Shown: piece after piece, positions 7,298 to 11,923 of the stretch
Position numbering within the stretch: the first letter of the stretch is position 1
Layout of the letters: every line of letters starts with the position of its first letter
Program-made: the position numbers and the translations under genes
The notes under the pieces: generated by a model
Databases searched by the model: none
Told to the model about the DNA's origin: nothing
The model's input: the letters and a program-made list of their open reading frames with translations, nothing else
Origin: Nitrososphaerales archaeon TH703
GTDB taxonomy: Archaea > Thermoproteota > Nitrososphaeria > Nitrososphaerales > Nitrososphaeraceae
Length of the DNA stretch: 11,923 bases
Direction of reading: 5' to 3'
Assembly (NCBI GenBank): GCA_014523525.1
Contig: JAATVL010000204.1
Location: 1 to 11,923, forward strand

Positions 7298-7549
7298 CTA
7301 ATCGATATCTTTTAAATTAAGAACACAATCCGTCATGACAGGCTTTACCTTTTGGAATCTTATTTTTCCCTTGTTAATTTTTCCAGACTTCTGCATTGAA
7401 AGGGCTTTGGTCTTCATCAACAAAATATGATCGACGCAAACTAACCCTATCATGTACTCTTCTTTTTCGGATAATATGGAAACAATACACGAGGGCGGTA
7501 GGGTACATACTTTCCCATTTACCATTATGGAACATCTTTCGGGCACCAT
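7298..7549 (-). CDS. Small Cys/His-containing protein, 83 residues
   Basis: Not recognised as a named family; it resembles short hypothetical proteins I associate with thaumarchaeal genomes, but I cannot verify that. The N-terminal half carries C6, C15, C21 and then GLVCVDH (35-41) with C38 and H41. C6-x8-C15 together with C38-x2-H41 would suit one zinc site. The segment EEYMIGLVCVDH (30-41) looks like a strand ending at the second pair. The C-terminal half is basic (KSGKINKGKIRFQKVKP, 54-70), which could contact nucleic acid. The ATG at 7549 has a good TATA box 31 nt upstream (box centre), supporting both the gene and its start. It is transcribed toward the winged-helix gene with about 207 nt between them. 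Function is unknown. Confidence 0.65.
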   Translation of the reverse strand: MVPERCSIMVNGKVCTLPPSCIVSILSEKEEYMIGLVCVDHILLMKTKALSMQKSGKINKGKIRFQKVKPVMTDCVLNLKDID

Positions 7550-7575
7550 TCTTAGTTATGAATTATGAACTAATT

Positions 7576-7585
7576 GATATTATAA
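7576..7585 (-). promoter_or_regulatory. TATA box of the small Cys/His protein gene
   Basis: The minus strand reads TTATAATATC, about 31 nt (centre) before the ATG at 7549, predicting a leader of about 5 nt. It is one of the best TATA matches in the window. Confidence 0.5.
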
Positions 7586-7685
7586 CATTTTTGTTTGTAT
7601 ATGAATTTTATCGGTAAAATATTATTATGATAACTAAATAATATAACTAATTTTAGGTTAAATAGAAATAAATTTTTGTAGTGTC

Positions 7686-8639
7686 TTATTGTTGATTGTC
7701 CAAAATTGTTTTTATTTCCTTGCATCTTTTCCTTAAGGAAACTGTAGAAATATCTGCTACTTGGCACACTTCTACTTGTCGCAAAAACTCATTGCAATCT
7801 TGTGATGCAATGTAAATTATAGCTCCTGCAAAAGCACGTGGATTTTTTCCAATTGAAATTCTGCTATGTTGAACTAGCGAAAAAATTCTAAGTGCTTCTC
7901 TTTTCGTTTTTTCAGTAAGCTTTAACCTATTCGAAATAAGGGTTACATAATCAATCCCTTGAATAACGGGAATCTTTAACGACAGTTCTTTCAAGATCAA
8001 TTTGTAATGTGACATGATTTCCTTACTTGGAATATTGCACACATAGGCTATATCTGATATTGTTTTTGGTATTGATATCTCCCTACATGCGGCATATATA
8101 GACGCCGCAACTAGTGAGACCGTAGATCTACCTTTTGCTAACTTTCTGATTGCAGCTTTACGATATATGTATGCGGCATTCTCCATAACTGGTGGACTCA
8201 GATATAGCTTGTCGCCAAAATTGTTGAGATATTTAAGGGCTTTATCCAAGTTTCTTGAAATTGAATCGTTAAGCTGGGATCGATTGTTCCATGTTCTTAA
8301 TCTCTGAATCGTTTCTTTTTGTACTGGACCTAACATTTTGCCTCTTCCGTCAGTGTCATTTAATCCAATTAGGGTAGACAGTCCCTTATGACTTACTGTT
8401 AGCGATTCTGGCATGCCTATACGAGATTTATCCTTATATTCACCTTTTTCAAAATTTGTCAGCTCATTATTGTATATTTTTTCGTTAGAAACGCAACCAC
8501 AAGTACTACAAACATATTCACTTGAGAGAACATCTAAAACCAGAGTATAATTTTGACATTGATTGCATTGTACTCTATCACCTACATTCGATTCCAAGGA
8601 TCTACTATCTTGAATCTGTCTGCCATCTTCTAAGGTCAT
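7686..8639 (-). CDS. tfb: Transcription initiation factor B (TFB, archaeal TFIIB)
   Basis: General factor that binds TBP and the BRE next to the TATA box and recruits RNA polymerase. The 317-residue product has the full architecture. The zinc ribbon is C25-x2-C28 and C44-x2-C47. The B-reader/linker region is SRIGMPESLTVSHKGLSTLIG (72-92), where the family commonly has R-x-G-x-P and H-D-K-G-L. Cyclin fold 1 (about 107-200) contains the hallmark GRSTVSLVAASIYAACR (170-186). Cyclin fold 2 (about 210-310) contains NPRAFAGAIIYIA (266-278) and the helix-turn-helix near QVADISTVSLRKR (293-305). Length is normal. Thaumarchaeal genomes often carry several TFB paralogues; whether this is the main one or an alternative one cannot be told here. 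The start at 8639 has a TATA-like TAATAAAA about 29 nt upstream. About 690 nt without a gene follows upstream. Confidence 0.95.
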   Translation of the reverse strand: MTLEDGRQIQDSRSLESNVGDRVQCNQCQNYTLVLDVLSSEYVCSTCGCVSNEKIYNNELTNFEKGEYKDKSRIGMPESLTVSHKGLSTLIGLNDTDGRGKMLGPVQKETIQRLRTWNNRSQLNDSISRNLDKALKYLNNFGDKLYLSPPVMENAAYIYRKAAIRKLAKGRSTVSLVAASIYAACREISIPKTISDIAYVCNIPSKEIMSHYKLILKELSLKIPVIQGIDYVTLISNRLKLTEKTKREALRIFSLVQHSRISIGKNPRAFAGAIIYIASQDCNEFLRQVEVCQVADISTVSLRKRCKEIKTILDNQQ

Positions 8640-8664
8640 CTTTACTCTTAATTTTAGCAGATTC

Positions 8665-8672
8665 TTTTATTA
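8665..8672 (-). promoter_or_regulatory. Candidate TATA box of tfb
   Basis: The minus strand reads TAATAAAA within TGATAATAAAAGA, centred about 29 nt before the tfb ATG. A stronger-looking AT block (around 8696-8712) lies too far upstream for a short leader. Confidence 0.35.
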
Positions 8673-9163
8673 TCAGTAGTTTTTCTAGAAATTAGATATT
8701 TTAAATTATATTGCTTAAAGATTAGAAAAAAAGTAATATAATGCCTTACAATTAAGAATCACAATGTAAAATACTCTTTTTATTTCCTAAATAAAAATCT
8801 ATAAATGTTTTGTTTAGTAAGATCATTCAATTCTTGCCTCTAATCGGCGGAGTTATTATTAAATCTTACAAGTTTATACTAATAATACTAGTCATCTTGT
8901 GGATGATCTTGTAGGTACAATAGGTCAACTATCCAAATCATGACAAAGACCACTGATTCTTTACCGCACTAGGACTAGGAACTTCATTTAAGAACTTGGC
9001 TAAGTGGACGTTCCCTTCAATTCTATAGATCAGGATAATACATGCTTCCAATATTATACGGTTCATATCACTGAATTAATATCATTTTGGCTAATTGAAA
9101 ATTTTTAACAGCTCGTGATTTTTAGTTCTGTTTACCTATTTTGCCCAATAACCTTTACCTACA

Positions 9164-9196
9164 ATATAAACGTATGATAAAACAGAACGTTTATAT
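9164..9196. repeat. Perfect 10-bp inverted repeat with TATA-like arms
   Basis: ATATAAACGT (9164-9173) and ACGTTTATAT (9187-9196) are exact reverse complements separated by 13 nt. Each arm, read outward from the centre, ends in TTTATAT, an archaeal TATA-like element, so the pair could drive divergent transcription or be an operator. The right arm predicts a plus-strand start near 9219, and the left arm a minus-strand start near 9141. Confidence 0.6.
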
Positions 9197-9296
9197 CTTA
9201 ATGATAGTAGAAATTTCTAAATACCTTCAGTGCCTAATTATGGTGGACAAGTTTCAAAGTCAAAGATAAGGATATTTGTATCTAGTAAAGTGTAAC

Positions 9297-9308
9297 AATT
9301 ATATAATT
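9297..9308 (+). promoter_or_regulatory. TATA box of the small winged-helix gene (12-bp palindrome)
   Basis: AATTATATAATT is a perfect 12-bp palindrome centred about 27 nt before the ATG at 9330, the expected TATA position for a leaderless message. Confidence 0.55.
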
Positions 9309-9329
9309 AGTCATACATATTAATATGCG

Positions 9330-9590
9330 ATGAAAGACACAAGACTGTTAAAAATCCTCGTTGAAGAAAAGGCACTAGTAAAGTTGCTGAAGACAATTGG
9401 TTCTGGAAGAGAATATCCAACTAGAGAACTCTTGACTAAATTGGGTGCGTATGGTTATGGACATAAGCTGCTTCTTAAGGCTCAAAAGCGTGGATTAGTA
9501 GACCGAAAGACTGTAAAGAATAAAGTGTTTAACAGATTAACTAACGACGGCAAGAAAATCGTAAAAATAGCAAGAGAAATAGGTGTGTAA
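9330..9590 (+). CDS. Small basic winged-helix-like protein, 86 residues
   Basis: Probable DNA-binding protein, family not named with certainty. The product is basic and has a compact winged-helix pattern. Helix 1 is RLLKILVEEKALVKLLKTIG (5-24); the helix-turn-helix follows as TRELLTKLGAYGYGHKLLLK (31-50), then AQKRGLVDRK (51-60), and a probable wing and last helix NKVFNRLTNDGKKIVKIA (64-81). The L-x-A-Q-K-R-G-L-V and F-x-R-L-T-x-D-G-K phrases are typical of archaeal small winged-helix regulators. The start at 9330 is supported by the palindromic TATA box 27 nt upstream; the nearby ATG at 9324 is followed at once by a stop. It faces the triosephosphate isomerase gene, 34 nt away. Its target is unknown. 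Confidence 0.75.
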   Translation: MKDTRLLKILVEEKALVKLLKTIGSGREYPTRELLTKLGAYGYGHKLLLKAQKRGLVDRKTVKNKVFNRLTNDGKKIVKIAREIGV

Positions 9591-9613
9591 AGGACCAAAT
9601 CCTCCAAATTTTT
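9591..9613 (+). terminator. Candidate terminator after the small winged-helix gene
   Basis: A short hairpin (AGGA 9591-9594 with TCCT 9600-9603) is followed by a T5 run at 9609-9613, directly after the stop codon. Archaeal termination needs mainly the T run; the hairpin may be chance. Confidence 0.35.
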
Positions 9614-9624
9614 ATTTCCTACAT

Positions 9625-10299
9625 TTATTTTAAAACTGAAGATAACTCTAAAATTTTATTATACCATGAAGAGGATTTTATCACTCCGCTAGAAATTAAG
9701 ATACCTTCTGCCCCAAGTTCAAGGGCTTTCTCTACATCATATTTATCAACGATGCCAGCTCCACAAAGGACTTTGACTGTTGAAGAGATTCGCTTTACTG
9801 CTTGTACCGACTCCTTAATAATTGAAGGATTTGCCTTAGAAACGGCAACCCCTTTTCCTATAAGCTCAGGCGGTTCTATGGCCAGGAAATCCGGAGAAAA
9901 TCGTGAGAGTGCCTCCAGCTCATGTAAATCATCTGCACAAACAATCGAAATCATATCCAGTTCACGTAGGCGTTTTACTAGATTTTTGATATGTGAATGT
10001 TCTATTTTGTGTTCGCTATGGTTTATTATAGAACCTACAGCACCGTATGATTTTACGATTTCAGGTACTATAAATCCAGTTGTTGCCCCAAGGGCTACAT
10101 CGTCTACATGCTGACTTATAATGGGAATTTTTATTTTTGATAGGGCCAAAAGACTGGAAGGCGGAGGCGCAATAATAATATCTTTATGATTTGACAAAGA
10201 AGCCTTTTTTGCGTCCTGAACAATTTTTGTTGAATTATCTCCCGATATCTCGTTGTAATTTTTGAGATTTATTACTAATGGCTTAGCAAAGGTAATCAT
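9625..10299 (-). CDS. tpiA: Triosephosphate isomerase, archaeal short form
   Basis: Interconverts glyceraldehyde-3-phosphate and dihydroxyacetone phosphate; cytosolic (beta/alpha)8 barrel. The 224 residues match archaeal TIM (about 220-230), shorter than bacterial enzymes (about 250). N11 and K13 lie in VINLKNY (9-15), the catalytic His is H94 in INHSEH (92-97), and the catalytic Glu is E142 in AIEPPELIG (140-148). CGAGI (179-183) and the phosphate-binding GILISSGVIKS (199-209) complete the site. The ATG lies only 9 nt after the stop of the FBP aldolase/phosphatase gene, so the two are almost certainly one transcript. The pairing makes sense because TIM balances the two triose phosphates that the upstream enzyme condenses. 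There is no Shine-Dalgarno sequence in the 9-nt gap. Confidence 0.96.
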   Translation of the reverse strand: MITFAKPLVINLKNYNEISGDNSTKIVQDAKKASLSNHKDIIIAPPPSSLLALSKIKIPIISQHVDDVALGATTGFIVPEIVKSYGAVGSIINHSEHKIEHSHIKNLVKRLRELDMISIVCADDLHELEALSRFSPDFLAIEPPELIGKGVAVSKANPSIIKESVQAVKRISSTVKVLCGAGIVDKYDVEKALELGAEGILISSGVIKSSSWYNKILELSSVLK

Positions 10300-10308
10300 A
10301 ACAAAATT

Positions 10309-11397
10309 TTAGGTGAGGTCTCGAAACTTATTATTTAGTTTTTCCATCCTTGCTTCATACCCTTTGTTATATTCAAGCTCTTCTGGTACGAGTGTGGCGG
10401 GATGTATAAATCCCTGATTGCGCATAATCATCGCTCTTTCGGAAGCCCACAATCTTTGAAGGTCCCAATCTGCCGTTCCAAAACCATCATGTGGACCAGT
10501 AAGAAGTCCGTTATGCATACTAAAAACGAGGCATGACACAATTGGTATTGCATAGTTTAAACTGGCTGGAGAATTGAGTTTAACTGGCATCAATGGCATA
10601 TGATGACTTCCTCTTGTATTTCCTGCGACGTAATGTGGATTATTGAATGCGCTTCCTGCCTCTTCCGTTGCGGGAAAATTTTTCTGAGTTCTTACTATAG
10701 CGATCGGATCATCTTTACCAACATACGTTCCCGCTATGTTGTGCAATCTGTCAGTTGATGCAGAAACAATCTGTTCTCCATCAGATGATAAAATTGAGTG
10801 TACTACATATCGACCAGGATACATTAAAGCTGTTTCTAATTCTGGTTTATCTTCCCACAACTTTAGACCTGCAACTTTACCTGTCATAACATCCATAATC
10901 TGAAATTTAACACCCTCAGCCAACCTTTCATTTATCAATAAACCAGTACTACTTCTTGCATCTACAAACATTCTCCACAATGGGAAATTAAAAGCACCCG
11001 GTTCTGTCTTATCAGCAGCAAAAACACAAAATACTTCACTGGGCCTTTCCTCTATGTCCATCTCAGCAACACCAGGACCCATACCTCTCACGTTTCCAGA
11101 AAAAGCATCTTTCAGCAAATCCTGTCCAGCTCCGTACAAACCCTGATCCTTTGCGATTTTGGTACCTTCGGTGAATGCATCCCATGCCATCTTGTGAATC
11201 TCTTTACTGTCCGTTCCTCTTGTGTGTGTCATTATAATATGTACATCGTCTCCCGTATATCCTATGTAGTAATCAAGTAATAATTTTGATTTCTCCTTTA
11301 CCACTTTATTAACTTCTTCTATTAATTTATCGCTAGGTCTGGTGTGGCCGCCAATCGCTCCAATATCGGCCTTTATTGCAGAAAGTGTAACTTTCAT
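10309..11397 (-). CDS. fbp: Bifunctional fructose-1,6-bisphosphate aldolase/phosphatase (type V FBPase)
   Basis: Makes fructose-6-phosphate from triose phosphates in two steps on one protein, which forces carbon flow toward gluconeogenesis. The 362-residue product begins with the family's start, VTLSAIKADIGAIGGH (3-18), including D11 and H18 for metal and phosphate binding. Next come YTGDDVHIIMTH (47-58), GNVRGMGPGVAE (101-112) and FAADKTEPGAFN (126-137). K228 in YVGKDDP is the expected Schiff-base Lys of the aldolase reaction; Y225 lies three residues before it, as in characterised enzymes (Y229/K232), and K130 and Y347 fit the other catalytic Lys and the C-terminal Tyr. Length is normal. 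A TATA-like TTTTAAAC is centred 30 nt upstream of the ATG. It heads the pair with tpiA and fits an autotroph that builds sugars from fixed carbon. Confidence 0.96.
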   Translation of the reverse strand: MKVTLSAIKADIGAIGGHTRPSDKLIEEVNKVVKEKSKLLLDYYIGYTGDDVHIIMTHTRGTDSKEIHKMAWDAFTEGTKIAKDQGLYGAGQDLLKDAFSGNVRGMGPGVAEMDIEERPSEVFCVFAADKTEPGAFNFPLWRMFVDARSSTGLLINERLAEGVKFQIMDVMTGKVAGLKLWEDKPELETALMYPGRYVVHSILSSDGEQIVSASTDRLHNIAGTYVGKDDPIAIVRTQKNFPATEEAGSAFNNPHYVAGNTRGSHHMPLMPVKLNSPASLNYAIPIVSCLVFSMHNGLLTGPHDGFGTADWDLQRLWASERAMIMRNQGFIHPATLVPEELEYNKGYEARMEKLNNKFRDLT

Positions 11398-11423
11398 ATT
11401 CCGTAGTCTATTAAATGAATGGA

Positions 11424-11431
11424 GTTTAAAA
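11424..11431 (-). promoter_or_regulatory. TATA box of the fbp-tpiA pair
   Basis: The minus strand reads TTTTAAAC within AATTTTAAACTCC, centred about 30 nt before the fbp ATG at 11397, predicting a leader of a few nucleotides. Confidence 0.45.
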
Positions 11432-11516
11432 TTCTTATGATTTAGGTTTTTGGATTAAACTCAAAAAGTCTAGGTCGAAGAAAATAACTAATAATTTATC
11501 GAATGTAAGTCACATC

Positions 11517-11627
11517 CTATTCATATAACCAACAACGAAAGAATCCATTCTTGTAATTTATCACTGGTGGATCATTTCGACATTTCTCTTTTGCATAAGG
11601 ACAACTATCATAGAATTTGCATCCTGT
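11517..11627 (-). pseudogene. Detached C-terminal four-cysteine tail of the oligopeptide ABC ATPase
   Basis: Directly after the in-frame TAA at 11628-11630 the same frame stays open for 36 codons to a TAG at 11517-11519. It encodes the complete ATPase tail seen in DppD/OppD proteins: GCKFYDSCPYAKEKC, then PPV and FFRCWLYE. The four cysteines are spaced C-x5-C-x6-C-x15-C; in DppD-type proteins such a motif binds a [4Fe-4S] cluster. Spacing and sequence look undamaged apart from the stop. It has no ATG suited to independent translation, so it is either a recently disconnected part of the upstream gene, reached by stop-codon read-through, or evidence of a sequence error. Confidence 0.75.
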
Positions 11628-11923
11628 TTATTTCTCCGACAGATCTGATTTTTCGCCCAAATACTCAAACTTATTTTCCTTCTTTTTTATACTTGGGATA
11701 GAAGAAACAAGTTTTTCGGTATAGGGATGTTTTGGGTTTTTATATATTTCATATGCTTTTCCCAATTCCACTATCTGGCCTCTGTACATTATCGCAATAA
11801 TTTCTGATACTTCTGAGATAACTCCTAAATCATGGGAAATGAATACTATTGACATATCTCGATCTCTCTTTAGCTTTTTTAAAAGGTTAATAATTTGAGA
11901 CTGAACCATAACATCCAGAGAAG
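11628..11923 (-). CDS. ABC transporter ATPase, oligopeptide (DppD/OppD) type, 5' end outside the window
   Basis: ATP-hydrolysing subunit of an importer of the dipeptide/oligopeptide class, bound to the inner face of the membrane. Only the C-terminal part is here. The window's edge begins in the D-loop (SLDVMVQSQI), so the internal ATG at 11909 is not the true start and the gene continues beyond 11923. Visible are the H-loop in IVFISHDLGVI, then the MYRGQIVELG strand pair and the hallmark NPKHPYTEKLVSSIP, which is specific to this class (usual form HPYT-x-x-L). It then stops at TAA (11628-11630) after GEKSDLSEK, earlier than homologues, because the typical four-cysteine tail lies just past the stop in the same frame. 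The substrate cannot be told. The fbp-tpiA pair follows on the same strand. Confidence 0.88.
   Translation of the reverse strand, partial: SLDVMVQSQIINLLKKLKRDRDMSIVFISHDLGVISEVSEIIAIMYRGQIVELGKAYEIYKNPKHPYTEKLVSSIPSIKKKENKFEYLGEKSDLSEK

Larger units (their letters stand above)
8640..9329. other. Gene-free region of about 690 nt between tfb and the small winged-helix gene
   Basis: Both strands are broken by frequent stops. The longest ATG frame I followed is 31 codons at 9174-9269 on the plus strand, with nothing recognisable in it. The outer parts are very AT-rich, but about 8838-9030 is visibly richer in G and C and holds short pairable elements: TCATC/GATGA around 8892-8906, and GGAAC (8978-8982) with GTTCC (9010-9014). 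A TATA-like GTTTATACT lies at 8872-8880, so an untranslated RNA from about 8905 onward is possible. I see no tRNA, C/D-box pair or known RNA family. The perfect inverted repeat at 9164-9196 is listed separately. Confidence 0.5.

Noticed and set aside
7570..7767. 65-codon minus-strand frame overlapping the tfb 3' end, and a 73-codon plus-strand frame at 7396-7617
   Set aside because: They overlap confident genes in other frames; the translations are AT-driven, rich in Phe, Tyr, Asn and Lys, and have no motif.
8854..8887. TATTATTA/TAATAATA inverted pair
   Set aside because: Low-complexity AT sequence, very likely random.
9174..9269. 31-codon plus-strand frame starting within the inverted repeat spacer
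   Set aside because: Too short, no TATA box at the right distance, no recognisable sequence; starting inside the 13-nt spacer looks accidental.
9752..10114. 120-codon plus-strand frame
   Set aside because: Antisense shadow of the triosephosphate isomerase gene.

Overview
The window reads as a chromosomal segment of a low-GC archaeon, most likely a member of the Thaumarchaeota (Nitrososphaerota), possibly from the soil ammonia-oxidiser lineages. Evidence for Archaea: an ABCE1/Rli1 ribosome-recycling ATPase, a transcription factor B with zinc ribbon and two cyclin folds, a Trm5-type tRNA methyltransferase, a bifunctional fructose-1,6-bisphosphate aldolase/phosphatase, a short archaeal-type triosephosphate isomerase, a GvpD/KaiC-like ATPase, and TATA boxes about 22-35 nt before start codons with almost no Shine-Dalgarno sequences. 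The phylum assignment is inferred from protein style and gene mix, without any search.

Layout, left to right. (1) 9-2663, minus strand: abce1 followed after 15 nt by a Trm5-like gene, a translation-related pair. (2) 2868-2988, plus strand: a solitary 5S rRNA gene with its own TATA box, divergent from abce1. (3) 3032-5136, minus strand: an M17 leucyl aminopeptidase (pepA) followed by an unrecognised 196-residue protein. (4) 5405-6802, plus strand: a two-domain RecA/KaiC/GvpD-like ATPase whose second P-loop is destroyed; its 3' end overlaps a convergent small winged-helix regulator (6785-7090). (5) 7298-7549, minus: a small Cys/His protein. (6) 7686-8639, minus: a TFB. (7) 8640-9329: about 690 nt with no convincing gene but with a perfect 10-bp inverted repeat whose arms look like divergent TATA boxes. 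(8) 9330-9590, plus: a small basic winged-helix-like protein. (9) 9625-11397, minus: a gluconeogenic pair, FBP aldolase/phosphatase then triosephosphate isomerase 9 nt downstream. (10) 11517-11923, minus: the 3' part of an oligopeptide-type ABC transporter ATPase. An in-frame TAA separates the ATPase from an otherwise intact four-cysteine C-terminal tail.

Most genes are housekeeping: translation (ABCE1, Trm5, 5S), transcription (TFB, two small winged-helix proteins), protein turnover (PepA) and carbon metabolism (FBPA/P with TIM, which share the triose phosphates). I saw no tRNA gene, CRISPR array, transposase or integrase, and no clear novel multi-gene system. The items most worth a second look are the interrupted ABC ATPase tail, the inverted repeat at 9164-9196, the Trm5 that appears to lack its N-terminal tRNA-binding domain, and the degenerate second domain of the KaiC-like ATPase.
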